Shown piece after piece: positions 1-12,136 of a stretch of DNA of 64,000 bases. How positions within the stretch are numbered: position 1 is the stretch's first letter; every line of letters begins with the position of its first letter. A program made the translations under genes and the position numbers. Origin of the DNA: Nepenthes gracilis (lineage: Eukaryota > Streptophyta > Magnoliopsida > Caryophyllales > Nepenthaceae); NCBI GenBank assembly GCA_033239525.1, contig BSYO01000026.1, forward strand, positions 6,076,001 through 6,140,000, in the 5' to 3' direction. A model generated the notes under the pieces. It was not told the origin of the DNA, did no database searches, and saw only the letters and a program-made list of their open reading frames with translations.

Positions 1-788
1 ATCAGGTCTCAGACCACCATGGTGTTGTAGTGACGCCACCCCCAACAACATGCATGATTAATGAAAAGCCTAGTTTATGGTTCCTCAATATACGGATACA
101 TAATATGTATATACTATCTGGGTGTCCGAAAACCCTTCAAATCATAAATACTCATATAAAACCACCATACGGCCAGTAAAACATATATGCATGTACATAA
201 TTAATAAATTAGGTGTATATAAAAATACATACATGTTATTAAAATCTTCAAAACACATCAGACATTAAATCAGGCTAAGAATAGGGTTAGAGGATACTTT
301 TCTTAACATTATACTCCACAAATCTAAAGAAAAGATATCTCGAAGCACCCGAATCTGACATTTTTCTCTCCTGCCTCACGTGCGCCTGCATGCTGCCCTT
401 CCTCTCTCCTCCGCACATGGCCACTCGCGTCGCTGGCGTTGCTACCGTTGGTCCTGCCGCGCTCGCTCCACCACCACGCTGCCTCATGTGGCCATCGCTG
501 GCCCCCAACCTCACCCGCAAAAGTGCCGCGCTAGCGCAGCTTGGACTCTACCGTCTTTCTCCCTCGCGCCGCTTGTGATGCCACACCACTTCTCCCTTCT
601 TGCGCCGCTCGCATCACCGCCACACGCCGCGGCCTCATCGGCAAGCCGCCACCACCGCCGCCAACCCCTTCTTGTCTCCTCTTCCTTCTTCCCTCTTCTT
701 CTCTTCCTTCTCTGCGTGAAACCCTAATCTTCCGCACTCTTTCTCCCCGACTCCCTCTCTGCTCCCATTCTTTTCCTTTCTTTTTTTC

Positions 789-819
<31 letters not shown>

Positions 820-1016
820 TAATTTAATTTTCTTTTCTTTATTCCCAAATCTAACTCTATATTTGGACAATAACTTGGGCGTACTCCGGGCACTATTCTG
901 AGATTTTGATCATTTTTCAAAATTTTATAATATTTTAATTTATTTTTATCACGTCGGAAATATCCAAAATGATAATAAATATTAAAATAATCCAAATAGG
1001 GATCCAAGGTATTACA
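1..1016 (-). repeat. Gypsy (Tekay-type) LTR, partial, runs off the window
   Basis: The right edge reads GGTATTACA; on the minus strand this is TGTAATACC, a typical start of Tekay/Del LTRs, like the LTR edges at 29023 and 34842 in this window. It holds a pyrimidine-rich stretch and a TTA microsatellite near 793-820, as the other LTRs here do. No polypurine tract or internal sequence follows on the right, so this is the outer edge of a 5' LTR or of a solo LTR; the rest lies to the left of the window. Small open frames inside it are low-complexity and not believed. Confidence 0.55.
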
Positions 1017-1482
1017 TATACAAGAGTAGTAAATAGAATTTAAAAACATGTAAGAACATGGTTGTAGAAAATTAATATTTAAATATGATGTGAATGGATT
1101 TAAGATATGTATTTCATAAACTTTCATAAAATGTGAATGAGATCACATACAAGTAAGGCAATAGCATTTTACTATAAAATCAACACATATATGAGTATGT
1201 AGAATAAAAAATGTTTAGGGATATCAGAAGGATAGCAACAAGGAAAGAAAGATTTAAATACTCTTATCTTTACTTGATTTTATCTAAAGATCTTATGATT
1301 TCTCTTTAATTTCTTTTTCTCCTTTTCTTTCGCTTATTTTCTTTATTTTTCTCTTTTCTTTTTCTCTCTTATTTCAAAAATCAACATAGAATCACCCAAA
1401 ATCATCCATTGGATGTATTTATAGAAAATTTGCCCATATGCACCCATCAAATACAAATTAAGCATTGATACCTAATCCATAT
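1017..1482. other. AT-rich spacer, no gene seen
   Basis: AT- and pyrimidine-rich sequence with a TATTTATAG box near 1420. It may be remains of another LTR. No coding signal is visible on either strand. Confidence 0.4.
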
Positions 1483-2216
1483 TGTGACGGAACGGATTTT
1501 TTTTGTATTCCGCCAATGATCTCCCGGAACTGACACCAAGTTTTGGTGGTCCGGTTCGGGCCGATTGTGCTTTCTAAATCACAAGATTACAAATGCCATC
1601 TAGAACTCATACATTCTAGTCATCAACATATAGCGAAAGTCAATCTAATATCCTGCTGAAACATTCATATTCATTCCCATAAAAATTTATTTTTGAATAT
1701 ATATAGCCATGTACGTCTAATCACAAAAGTTTATCAATTCTAACAGATCATTACATTAATTGTTTCTTCATGGCGATCGTCCAAAAGGTGTGCTTTTGAA
1801 TTCTTACAAACCCTTCAGATTGGCTCTAGTCACTCCGTCTTGTTAGGTACGAGCTCTAAATTTTCATATGAGGGGGGAATAGAAAACAGTGAGCCGGAGC
1901 TCAATAAGGTACATGCAGATTTTTCACAAAACGTTCATGCTGTCAATAGTTATAGATACATATACAGAATATCATTTGGCCGGATTCATGCGGAACACTT
2001 AGGATGGTTAACGTAGGAAATCATGCATCATATATATATCATACAGTAGTATTTGGCCAGACAATACAAAAGCTAATCAGAAAGTCGGAACAGAGAATAT
2101 TTGAGCATAAAACAAGGCCGGTCATAATATAGCTTCTTTTATTTATTGCTTAACGGAAGGGGCTTTAATCGAAGATAGATTGTGCACATCTCCTCACAAT
2201 CACGGCAATACCTCAT

Positions 2217-2360
2217 TGTACAAAGCCCCGAGGACGGCTCTCATTTTCTTCTTGTACAAAGCCCCGATGACGGCTATCGCTACCTCCATATACAAAGCAT
2301 CGAGGACGGCTATCGCTACCTTCTTGTACAAAGCCTCGAGGACGGCTCTCACTTTGGTTA
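2217..2360. repeat. Minisatellite, 4 x 36 bp
   Basis: Four head-to-tail units start at 2217, 2253, 2289 and 2325, exactly 36 bp apart, each beginning TRTACAAAGC and containing GACGGCT. Because 36 is a multiple of 3, the array is open in frame, but nothing suggests it is a gene. Confidence 0.9.
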
Positions 2361-2489
2361 TCCTCGATTATCACCATAAGGTCCTAAGGCATGCCGGGGA
2401 ACCTTGTCTCCGAATGTTAAGGTCCGAACTTATTTGTCTTATCATAAAGCCAGTTCCCATTTTCTTTATTCATTCCGGACAGCCATATC

Positions 2490-2820
2490 TCAAGCTGGTT
2501 TCAAAATCACATAATAAGCCGGTTTCAAATTCATGTTACTAGGCCGGTTTCAAAATCACTGTGCGAATGTCGGTTTCAAAATCACAGAGTAAATGCCGGT
2601 TTCAAAATTACAATTTAAATGCCGGTTTCAATCATAATATAAGGCCAGTTTCAATTATAATACAAATGCCGGGTTTGAAATTACAATGCAAAGGCCGGTT
2701 TCAAAATCACAGTGCAAATGCCGGTTTCAAAATTACAATACAAATGTCGGTTTCGATCAAGGCCAATTTTAATTATTCTTGGCCGGTTTCAAATTAATAT
2801 GCAAGTGACATACAAGCCGG
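2490..2820. repeat. Minisatellite, about 26-bp units, roughly 12 copies
   Basis: Repeated unit built on CCGGTTTCAAAATYACA followed by RTRCAAATG, with units of about 24 to 28 bp that drift towards both ends. It lies in the same LTR as the 36-bp array, about 130 bp away. Confidence 0.85.
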
Positions 2821-3744
2821 TCTACTTTGTTCATTTTCATGTACTCCAATTTAAAATCGAGAAGAAGAATTTAATACAGCTTATCAAATAGTAATTAAAA
2901 TGGCATGCATTTAACCTAAATCGGAAGGGAAAACTGAAAGTTTTTAAAGCTGGAACTTTGGGGATGGAAGTGTATTTGCAAAGCATGAACTTTAAAAGCG
3001 GGGCGAACTTAAAAAGAATGATCGTCTGAAGTATACTTGTAATATTGTAAAGTTAAAAACAGAGTGTACACTTACTTTAAACCATAAACTTAAAAGTAGG
3101 AGGTTTGAAGCTTTCTCTCATTCTCTACTCCTTAATGTTCTTCTTGCCGGTCGCTCGTGCCAACTTCGTTGAACCAAGCTGAGTATATATAGAGGAGGAG
3201 TTAGGTGGATAATGGGGTAAGCTACCTACTTTGGTACTTCTTTTCAAAGGTGGTTCACTTATTCATTTAGTTAGGGTCTAATTGGGCTCTAGTAAAGTTG
3301 GTCTTTATCCAGTTGTCCTTAATTTATTAAGTACACTCTTTGGTGAGTGCTCGGTCGGTTATCTTCTTTATAAGCCGGTCAACTCTTTGGTCATCAACAT
3401 TTTGACGTTGTCAACATCCGATCAACATCACAATTTTCGACCAACCCTTATGTCAATAGGTCAACCTTACAAGTTTCGCCAACTTTATCTTTTTTAGGAC
3501 TTTAGCAGTCCGGCCTGCGTGATATAAGCTACTCGGTTTTAAGTGGCATAAAAATAGGGTATAAGGCCACTCCGGTTCTAAGTGGTAAATTCTTTCTTCG
3601 AAAACAAAAATATAAGCTTTAATATTTTACGATTTTTAAGCTTTTTTTTGGATTTAGGGATCTCGCACAAAAGACTGGCATTCTATTCTAGACAAGCGTG
3701 TATCAATTTGGCATATATCGAGTTTGGCTAATTTGTCTAAAATA

Positions 3745-4016
3745 TATATAAGCGTTGCAAAGCCATCTATTAGGCATGTTCTTACTGTCCAACATACATA
3801 TAAGTATTAGATGCTATTCAAGCGCCACTCAACCTAATTTATTTCTGTTAAAATTTAATTATATTATAATTATCTTTTTTAAAAATTTTGATCAATATAA
3901 AGAGAATAAGCCCATTTATCTATTTGAGAGTTGGAGTCTCCCGCAATTCGAACGTTCATAATTCTATTATATGATTTTACACACTATCCCTCAGGGAAAG
4001 GTGCAACGCTTATATA
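3745..4016. mobile_element. MITE candidate with perfect 15-bp terminal inverted repeats
   Basis: TATATAAGCGTTGCA at 3745-3759 is repeated as its exact reverse complement at 4002-4016, enclosing 242 bp of AT-rich non-coding DNA. That structure fits a miniature inverted-repeat element. No convincing target-site duplication is seen; a TA dinucleotide duplication cannot be judged in AT-rich flanks. Confidence 0.45.
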
Positions 4017-4819
4017 AAAAAACTTCATTATGCTTTTTTGAAAAACCAATATATAAAAATAATTCTTTTCTTTCTTAAAAAAACACCCTTTTATATTAAA
4101 AAAAAAAAAAGGGAAGCTGCTGTTGGGTGAAAATAATATCCAACGGCTGCCATGAACTCATTAAATAGCCTACTTTAGTTACGGTTTGGCAAGACGAAAT
4201 CATTTGCTGCCATGAACTCTTGCCCTGATTTCTTAGATAAACTCTCTGATTTTCTTATCCACGAAAATTAAATGTGTCGAAGAAGTCCCAATTTTCTAAT
4301 CCATGCTAGATGAACTACCTCTTTTTCCCTTTTTTTTTAGTCCTTTCGTCCCTTACATTTTTTCAACAACTGTTATTTTGTTTTCTCAAAGTTTTTGATA
4401 TTTTGTGGTTCATAGTGGAAGAGGAATTACATCTATTTTGTTTGCTGGGTCTTCATATGGAATCTGTTTTCCCTCTTACTCTTGTTTTATATTTGCTAAA
4501 TTTCAGTTGTTGAATTTTGTGGATTTATTTTCAGTGCTTATAGTTGAGGCTAGGTCCTGTTTGATTTATTAGGTTTGGTCTGCATGAAAAATTTGTTTCA
4601 AAAGTTTTTAATATTGTTATAGATAGGATGTTAAAATATAAATGTATGTATGGATGTGATGCTTAAATTCAATTTGAGAGTGCCAGGTCAGTGATGGTGT
4701 TTGTAGAGAAAATTATCCATGCACGGTCCTAGCTAGGCGGAATATATTGTTTGATGTATAAATGTGTGGCATTTTTGTAAGAAAATATCTTCACGCTGAG
4801 AATTCGAGACATACAACGA
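4017..4819. other. Intergenic, no gene seen
   Basis: AT-rich DNA with an A run near 4100 and a short direct repeat (CTGCCATGAACTC near 4148 and 4207). The end may contain the start of the FAR1-like fragment annotated next. Confidence 0.4.
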
Positions 4820-6766
4820 AGAGAAAGTTGTAGTAATGATTTAAAGAATCATTTGAAATATGATCTTAATGTGATGGATTTTTTTCATCATTTTTATAAA
4901 ATTCTTGAAAAGAATAGATATAAAGAGTTAGAACTGGAGTATAAATCAAGGCAAAAAATTTTCAATTTGATAATGATTGATTGCCCAATAACAACTCAAG
5001 CCTTGAAGATATGCTCTTGAACAATTTTCAAGCTTGTGGAAGTGGAGTTATTGAAACTAATGAATATGTGTGTATTTTTCGGTAAAAGTCTATTTATATA
5101 TTAGGACTACATAATGATCTTGCTGAATGTATGCCAAATTTTAATTGATCTCCAAATATGAACCGTGCAATGAGGATTTCAAATGTTTGAAGCCCTGGAG
5201 ATTTTGTATTCACATGCTTTTGAAATATTTAACAAATAATCGATGAGATCTATACTAAAAAAATATATTTTGATAAGGCAGACTTGAAAAATAAGGGATG
5301 ACACTTCAAATGTGATTTCATTGAATTTGCCAAATTTAGAAGACTTGCAAATTCGGTCAGGATGGATTTTGACAAGGTTTATACATAGCCGTCTGTGCCT
5401 TGTAAGTGATGAATGGAAAGAAAAAGTGGAGGCAAATGTTACAAAAATTACAAGAACGACACAAAATTTTTGAAATGTTGGGTTTGAAGAAGGTCTAACT
5501 AATGTTATACCAACACAAATTACAGACAAAATTAGAACTGGAGTATGAATCAAGGCAAAAAAATTTCAATTTGATAATAATTGATTACCCAATAACAACT
5601 CAAGGCTTGAAGATCTGCTCACAAATAATTTGCAAGCTTGTGGAAGTGGAGTTATTGAAATTAATGAATATGTGTGTATTTTTTGGTAAAAGTTTATTTA
5701 TGCGTTAGGATTGCATAATGATCTTGTTGATTGTATGCCAAATTTTAATTGATCTTCAAATATGAACCGTGAATGAGGATTTCAAATGTTTGAATCTTTG
5801 GAGATCTTGTATTCACATGCATTTGAAATATTTAACATATAATCAATGAAATCTATACGAAAGAAATATATTTTGACAAGGTATACTCGAAAAATAAGGG
5901 ATGTCACTTCAAATGTGATTTTATTGAATTTGCCAAATTCAGAAGACTTGCAAATTTTGTCAGGACGGATTTTGACAAGGTTTATACATAGCTGTTTGTG
6001 CATTGTAAGTGATTTTGAATGGAGAGAAAAAGTGGAGGCAAATGTTACAAAGATTACAAGAACGACACAAAATTTTTGAAATGTTGGATTTGAAGAAGGT
6101 CTAACTAATGTCATACCAACACAAATTACGGATAGAATTGGAACCGGAGTATGAATCAAGACAAAAAAATTTCAATTTGATAATGATTGATTACCCAATA
6201 ATAATTCAAGCCTTGAAGATTTGCTCTCAAACAATTTTCAAGCTTGTGGAAGTGGAGTTATTGAAATTAATGAATATGTGTGTATTTTTCGGTAAATGTG
6301 TTAGGACTACATAATAATCTTGCTGAATGTATGCCAAATTTTAATTGATCTTCAAATACAAACCGTGCAATGAGGATCTTGAATGTTTGAAGCCCTGGAG
6401 ATTTTGTATTCACATGCTTTTGAAATATTTAACTTATAATCGATGAAATCTATACTGAAGAAATATATTTTGACAATGTAAGCTCGAAAAATAAGGAATG
6501 ACACTTCAAATGTGATTTTATTGAATTTGTCAAATTCAAAAGACTTGCAAATTTGGTTAGGATGGATTTCAACAAGGTCTATGCATAGTTGATTGTTCCT
6601 TGTAAGTGATTTTGAATGGAGAGGAAAGGTGGAGGCTGTAAGTGATTTTGAATAGAGAGGAAAGGTGGAGGCAAATGTTACAAAGGTTACAAGAATGGTA
6701 CAAAATTTTTGAAATGTTGGGTTTGAAGAAGGTCTAACTAATATTGTACCAACACAAATTATGAAT
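4820..6766 (+). pseudogene. FAR1/FHY3-like (MULE transposase-derived) pseudogene, fragment amplified in tandem
   Basis: The frame 4820-5020 contains a segment like the end of the MULE-type transposase domain of FAR1/FHY3 proteins: NDLKNHLKYDLN followed by FFHHFYKILE and RYKELELEYKSRQK. It ends at a TGA. The RYKELE.EY.SRQK part recurs at 5535 and 6141 inside the tandem copies, where the frame stays open somewhat longer (5502-5708 and 6108-6314). No complete transposase core or convincing SWIM finger is present. FAR1-family proteins are transcription factors domesticated from Mutator-like transposases, so this could be a decayed FAR1-related gene or an old MULE. I cannot tell which. Confidence 0.5.
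4931..6766. repeat. Tandem direct repeat, 3 x about 605 bp
   Basis: The anchor GAACYGGAGTAT occurs at 4931, 5535 and 6141, so the unit is 604-606 bp. Copies differ by scattered substitutions and small indels. The third copy carries its own 36-bp tandem duplication (6602-6637 and 6638-6673). The repeat breaks off near 6766, after the third copy of the motif CCAACACAAATTA. Confidence 0.9.
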
Positions 6767-7268
6767 AAAATTGTGATATTTGTGAAGTATAAGGTAGGAA
6801 GAAGGGCAACAAAATGTCCAAATAACTATTTAGAAAGAATAAAATATAAAAAAAAATTAGCAAATCAAGAATAATGTTAAGAGTTCAAGCAATATAACTC
6901 ATTTAACTACTATTCATGCAATGAAATATGGTAGTAGGTTATTGTTGCTTATGTTCACTATAACTCATTTAACTACCGGAATTTGTTGCTCATTTATATA
7001 CATTGAGTTCATTTAATGCCATTGAGGAACTTATTTAGCTATAACACATTACTTATTGAAAGCTCATTTTACTTGTCTTTTTAATTGCTTTCGTCAAGGA
7101 CGATCCTTAGATTCTATTATTGATATTAATATTATGAATGTTGAAGGCTTTATCATGAACCCGAATAGAATTCAATTTCAACAACTATTGACCTACATGC
7201 AATTACTCATGGTGTTGTTATATTGCTTCTTTTCATATACTTCAAGATGTAGGACATCTTTTCACATT
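6767..7268. other. Intergenic or intronic, no gene seen
   Basis: AT-rich sequence with the short repeat TAACTCATTTAACTAC near 6894 and 6960. An open frame of 74 codons at 7056-7280 has no recognised similarity. Confidence 0.4.
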
Positions 7269-7273
7269 GGGTT

Positions 7274-7979
7274 TTTTTAGGAATTGACTACGTATTTGAA
7301 TAGTAAGGAAATACGAAATAAACGATGCCAAGCACACAACAATCAATCACAAGTAATAAAGGCATGATTTTGAAGTGGAAATTTTCCTATTAAATGAGGG
7401 AGAAAAATTACAGGATATTGAGTTTGAACCTTTCCAATAGCAATAGTTTATCGGCTATACAAACTATAAATTTCAAGGGTCACAACCCTTTGTTTCAAAC
7501 AACCTGTACAAGAAATATAAAGTGAAAGAGTAGAGATAAAACTTGACAGATGTTCTTCTCAACAGTAAGAACTTTGTACGTGTGATTGGTGGAGACTGAA
7601 ACTTGATTCAAAACCCAACCGGAGGCTCAAATCTTCATCTTCTCTTTCTTCTCTCTCTTTCTCTTCTTTTCTTTCTCAGAAACGACGCTCAAAACTGATC
7701 TTCCAACCTTAAAATGCAAAGTGCACATTTTATAAAAACCGGCACACTCTCGAGCACCCATCGAGCGTGCATCGGGCGCAAGTCGCTCTCGAGCACATAG
7801 GTTCTGGAATTTTAGCTTGAGCGCAATTCAGGCGAGTATCGAACGTAATGTTACTGGAAAGTGCGCCTCGAGCGCCCAACAGGCGCAACTCAAGTCTTCA
7901 TTATGCGGTGAGAATATTTGCCTCCATTCACCATGACAAATGGGTATGGGCCCACACGGAAGTGACCCATAACCCAATG
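7274..7979 (-). repeat. Copia 3' LTR
   Basis: Matches 11139-11778 over its central and right parts (for example GGGTCACAACCCT and GAAATATAAAGTGAAAGAG). The inner edge follows the RNase H end and a purine stretch (GAGGGAAAG on the minus strand). The outer edge near 7274 is inferred from the duplicated GGGTT. Confidence 0.65.
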
Positions 7980-7988
7980 GACTTTCCC

Positions 7989-10900
7989 TCATGACCGTGT
8001 GGGGCTATTCATCATCATCTTGACAATAGAACAGTAAGTTTCAAGCTTCCCCTTTTGCAATGCTTCGGTCATCATATCCGATCCATTCTCCTCGGTCCCG
8101 ACCTTTTCCAACACCAACAACCCCGTGTCAACGACATTTCGTACCCAGTGATACCTCACATCGATATGCTTTGATTTGGAATGAAATGACGAGTTCTTGC
8201 AAAGGTGAATTGCATTTTGATTATCATAAAGTAACACATATCGCTCCTACTTGAGACCAAGTTCTCGTATGAATTTTTTCATCCATAGCAACTCTTTTCT
8301 TGCCTCCATTATAACAATGAACTTCGCTTTAGTAGTGGAGAGAGCAACACACCTATACAATTTTGATTGCTAGGAAATGGCTCATCCCATGAATATGACT
8401 AAATATCCTGGAGTAAACTTCCGTGAGTCAACATCACCCGTCATATCTACATCGTATACCCAACCCAACAGTAGTATGTTGCTTCCAAAATACAAACACA
8501 GTTTAGAAGTTCCTCAGAGATACTTTAGAATATTTTACCGCAGACCAATGCTCTTTATCGGGATTTGATAAGAATCGACTAATAGCTCTAACAGCATAAG
8601 CTATATTTGGCCTCGTACACACCATGGCATACATTAGGCTACCTATAGTTGAAGAATGGGGAACGCCTCTCATGTATGCTTTTTCATCTTCTGTAGAAGG
8701 ACATTGCCGATTGCTCAACTTGAAGTGATTGGCCAATGGGGTGCTCATCGATTTTGACTTTTCCATGTTGAATTGTTGAAGTACTTTCTCCACATAGCTC
8801 TCTTGTGACATCTATAGCTTCCTCGCTTTGCGGCCGTGAAATATTCTAATTCCCAAAATTTACTTCGCCGGCCTCAAATTTTTCATAGCAAAGGACTTCC
8901 CTAACTGTCGCTTTAACTCCGTGACTCGAGAGGCATTACGCCCAACTATCAACATATCATCCACATAAAGTAATAGAACAACAAAATCATCATCAGAAAA
9001 TTTTGAACAAAGACACAATGATCTGAGGTCGTCTTCTGATAGCCTTGACCCACCATGAAAGACTCGAACTTCTTATACCATTGCCTTGGTACTTGTTTCA
9101 ACCCATATAGACTTTTCTTGAGACGACACACTAATTGCTCCTTCCCCTTGACCAGGAATCCATCCAGCTGCTCCACGTAAATCTCCTCCTCAAGATCATC
9201 GTGAAAAATGCTGTCCACACATCTATCTGTTCTACTTCTAGATCAAGAATAGCAGCCAACTCGAGCACCACTCGAATAGAAGATATCTTTACAATTGGAG
9301 CAAAGATCTCATCAAAATCAATATCCTTCCGTTGATTGAAACCCTTCACAACCAATCTCTCTTTGTACCTCGGTTGTGAGTTATTTTCATTTGTTTTCAA
9401 CTTGAAAACCCACTTGTTCTTCAACGCTTGTCTTTCCTTTGGCAACCTTGTCAACTCAAACGTGTGATTTTCATACAACGATGCCATCTTGTCTCATATA
9501 GCTTCCATCCACTCTGCCTTGTATTCGTCCTCCATTGCTTCCTCAAAACATTTGGGCTCCCCTCTGTCGGTAAGTAACACAAACTCCTCAGCCGACAGAC
9601 GAATAGAGGGTCTTCGATCTCTCATGGATCATCAGAGTGGAATGGTCTCGATAGGCTCAGCAATATCATGAGTAACAGCATCATCCTCATCTCTATCGGA
9701 CATTGGAGTTTCATGGACTTCTTCCTTTTCGGTATTGCCTTGATATTCACTCTGATGATGGACAGGTGTCGGCATAAGATTTGAATCATATGCCCGACTG
9801 TCATCATTGTTGGAGATAGTCTTTGCATCTCTGCCAATATCCTCTATAGTTTCATTCTCAACAAACACGACATCCCTAGATCGAACTAGCTTCTTCTCAA
9901 TCGGATCATATAGTCGATATCCAAACTCATCTTTCCCGTAATTGGGAAATATGCACTGTCTTGTCTTTGACTCCAACTTGGTTCTTTCATCTTTGGGAAC
10001 GTGAACAAAGACCTTACATATAAATACCCACAAGTAATCGTAGGATACTTCTTTTCCAAACCATATCTTTTCATGCACTTCTCCTTTCAATGTACCTTGC
10101 GGTGATAAATTGACGACATTAGCCATGGTCTTCAAGGCTTCCCCCCAAAATGAACCGCGGAGCTTCGCCTCCAAAAGCACACATCAGACCCTCTCCATCA
10201 GAGTCCCATTCATCCATTCAGCGACCCCATTTAGTTGCGGTGTCTTCGGCGGAGTCTCCTGATGGCAAATTCTATAAGATCGGCAATACTCATCAAATAC
10301 TTTGATGTACTCATCACCATTATTACTTCGGATGCATTTCAGTTTCTTCCCCGTTTGCCTCTTAACTAAGGTATGAAAATGTTTGAAGAATGTAATAGCT
10401 TGATTCTTCGATTTCAGCGGATACACTCACAGTTTTCGAGAATAATCATCAATGAATGTGATGAAGTAAAGAGCTCCTCCAAGAGTCTTCACATTGAAAA
10501 GGCCACATATGTCGGTGTCGACCAATTCAAGGAGATCAGTCTTCTTTGTGGATGAATTACCATTGAATGAAACCCGTCATTGCTTTCCTGCCATACAATG
10601 AGAACAAGTCTTCAACTGAGCTACTTTTAGACCCTGAAAATGATTCTTCTTGGCTAAACATTTCAAACCCTTCTTACCCATATGACTCAACCGTTGGTGC
10701 CACAAATTTGAAGACCCCTCATCTCTAGCAACATGCATATCTCCTGCTGCAATCGAGGCTTGCAACACATACAAGCTTGAAACTTGCCTATACCGAGCTA
10801 CAACTAGAGACCCTTTAGTCAACTTTCATACTCCTTCGCAAAATGTGCTACAAAAATCCTCATCATTAAGCTTACCCACCGAGATCCGATTTAGCCGAAT

Positions 10901-11130
10901 ATCCAGGACGTGTCTAACATCCCTCAACAACAACTTGGTTTCATTATTCATGGTGAGGCACACATCACCACAGCCAGCAATTCAGAATGTACCTTCATTG
11001 CCTATTTTAAACACTCCACAGTCACCGGGAGTGTATAATGTAAATAACTCCCTCTGTGACGTGACGTGAGGTGAAGCACCACTATTCACTACCCAGTTTG
11101 TCTTAAGATCAGCCAGATTGATAACCTCAT
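7989..11130 (-). pseudogene. Copia gag-pol pseudogene (protease to RNase H)
   Basis: Seen in order on the minus strand: protease signature WVVNSGAS at about 11072-11095 (catalytic DSGA reads NSGA); pre-integrase LWHQRLSHMGKKGL within 10577-10822; integrase core 10184-10560 with RSNNGDEY where RSDNGGEY is usual; linker and integrase C-terminus 9632-10180; reverse transcriptase 8949-9487 with YGLKQVPRQWY and, in an adjacent frame, an intact YVDDM at 8953-8967; further RT and connection 8503-8811; RNase H 7989-8237 with AIHLCKNSSFHSKSKHIDVRY. Frames shift repeatedly. Several catalytic changes are Asp to Asn, as expected from G-to-A change after cytosine methylation. Confidence 0.85.
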
Positions 11131-11138
11131 CCTCCTAT

Positions 11139-11778
11139 TGAATAATTTTTACATGAAAATTTTCTATTGAATGAGGAAGAAAAATCACGGGATACTGAGT
11201 CCGAACCTTTCTACTAGCAACAGTTTATCGGTTACATAAACTACAAATCTCAAGGGTCACAACCCTGTATTTCAAACAGCCCGAACAAGAAATATAAAGT
11301 GAAAGAGTAGAGATAAAACCCGACAGATGTTCTTATCAGCAGCAAAAATTTTATACGCGTGATTGGTAGAGACTGGAACTTGATTCAAAACCCAACCAGA
11401 TGCTCAAATTTTTGTCTTCTCCTTCTTCTCTCTCTTTCTCTTCTTTTCTCTCTCCGAAACAGCACTCAAAACTTATCTTCCAACCCTAAAATGCAAAGTG
11501 CGCATTTTATAAAAATCGGCACGTGCTCGAGCGCCCATCAAGGGCTCATCAGACGCAGGTTGCGCTTGAGCGCCTTTCAAGCGTAGATCGAGCACACATG
11601 TTCTTGAATTTTAGCTTGAGCACAATTCAGGTGAGTATCGAGCGCAATGCTACTGGAAAGTGCGCCTCGAGCGCCCAACAGGCGTAACTCAAGTCTTCAT
11701 CATGCGGTGAGAATATTTGCCTCCTTCCACCACGACAAGTGGGTATGGGCCCATACGGAAACGACCCATAACCCAACA
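11139..11778 (-). repeat. Copia 5' LTR, inner end deleted
   Basis: Its outer edge is ...AACCCAACA (minus strand TGTTGGGTT), a normal LTR start. Its inner edge meets protease coding sequence directly, without a tRNA primer-binding site. Confidence 0.7.
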
Positions 11779-12136
11779 GGGTTTTCTAGCCATCATACAT
11801 CCACATTGCTAACTACATGTACCTTTGTTCTAAGCCAACAAGTAACTTTATTGAGACCTGACTAATTGCGACCATCAATATTGATTTGCCGTAAGTATTA
11901 AAGCAATTTTATTATGTTTAGATTGTATGGAAAATAAGAACGAAAAAAATATGATAAAAATTAAAAAATAATTTTTTAAAAATATGAATAAGCTAATTTA
12001 TATTTTTTATTACATTTTTTTGTCTGTAATTTTTCATTCAATTTGAATGTACAAGAATATTTATTTTGTTTCTTCCTTGCAAACTGATTGATACAATTTT
12101 TTTAATAATTATTTTCTAATAAAAGCTTGCACTCAG
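11779..12136 (+). other. Host DNA, probable last intron
   Basis: AT-rich non-coding stretch ending in CTAAT, a pyrimidine-poor spacer and GCACTCAG, which would serve as branch site and 3' splice site for the exon that follows. The copia element to the left would then lie inside this intron. Confidence 0.35.

Larger units (their letters stand above)
1483..3669 (-). repeat. Probable solo LTR of a gypsy element
   Basis: On the plus strand it begins TGTGACGG and ends GATCTCGCACA, so on the minus strand it runs TGTGCGAGATCCC to CCGTCACA, matching the edge pattern of the Tekay LTRs further right (compare 32495 TGTGACG and 29023 GATCTTACA). There is no primer-binding site or polypurine tract on either side, so it is best read as a solo LTR. 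The immediate flanks (CATAT left, AAAAG right) do not form a target-site duplication, so the edges are approximate. It contains two minisatellites. Confidence 0.5.
7274..11778 (-). mobile_element. Ty1/copia retrotransposon, gag-deleted
   Basis: Two related LTR sequences (7274-7979 and 11139-11778) bracket a degenerate copia pol on the minus strand. Domain order from the 5' end is protease remnant, pre-integrase zinc finger, integrase, reverse transcriptase, RNase H, as expected for copia. The protease lies directly against the 5' LTR, with no gag and no primer-binding site, so an internal deletion removed gag and the inner end of that LTR. GGGTT occurs at 7269-7273 and 11779-11783 and is the likely target-site duplication, although the outer left LTR edge there lacks the usual TG. 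Confidence 0.8.

Noticed and set aside
2180..2542. 120-codon frame through the 36-bp minisatellite
   Set aside because: A period divisible by 3 keeps any frame open; composition and context are those of an LTR.
5179..6159. Pair of similar minus-strand frames of about 125 codons (5179-5553, 5782-6159)
   Set aside because: They recur because of the 605-bp tandem repeat and lie antisense to the FAR1-like reading frame.
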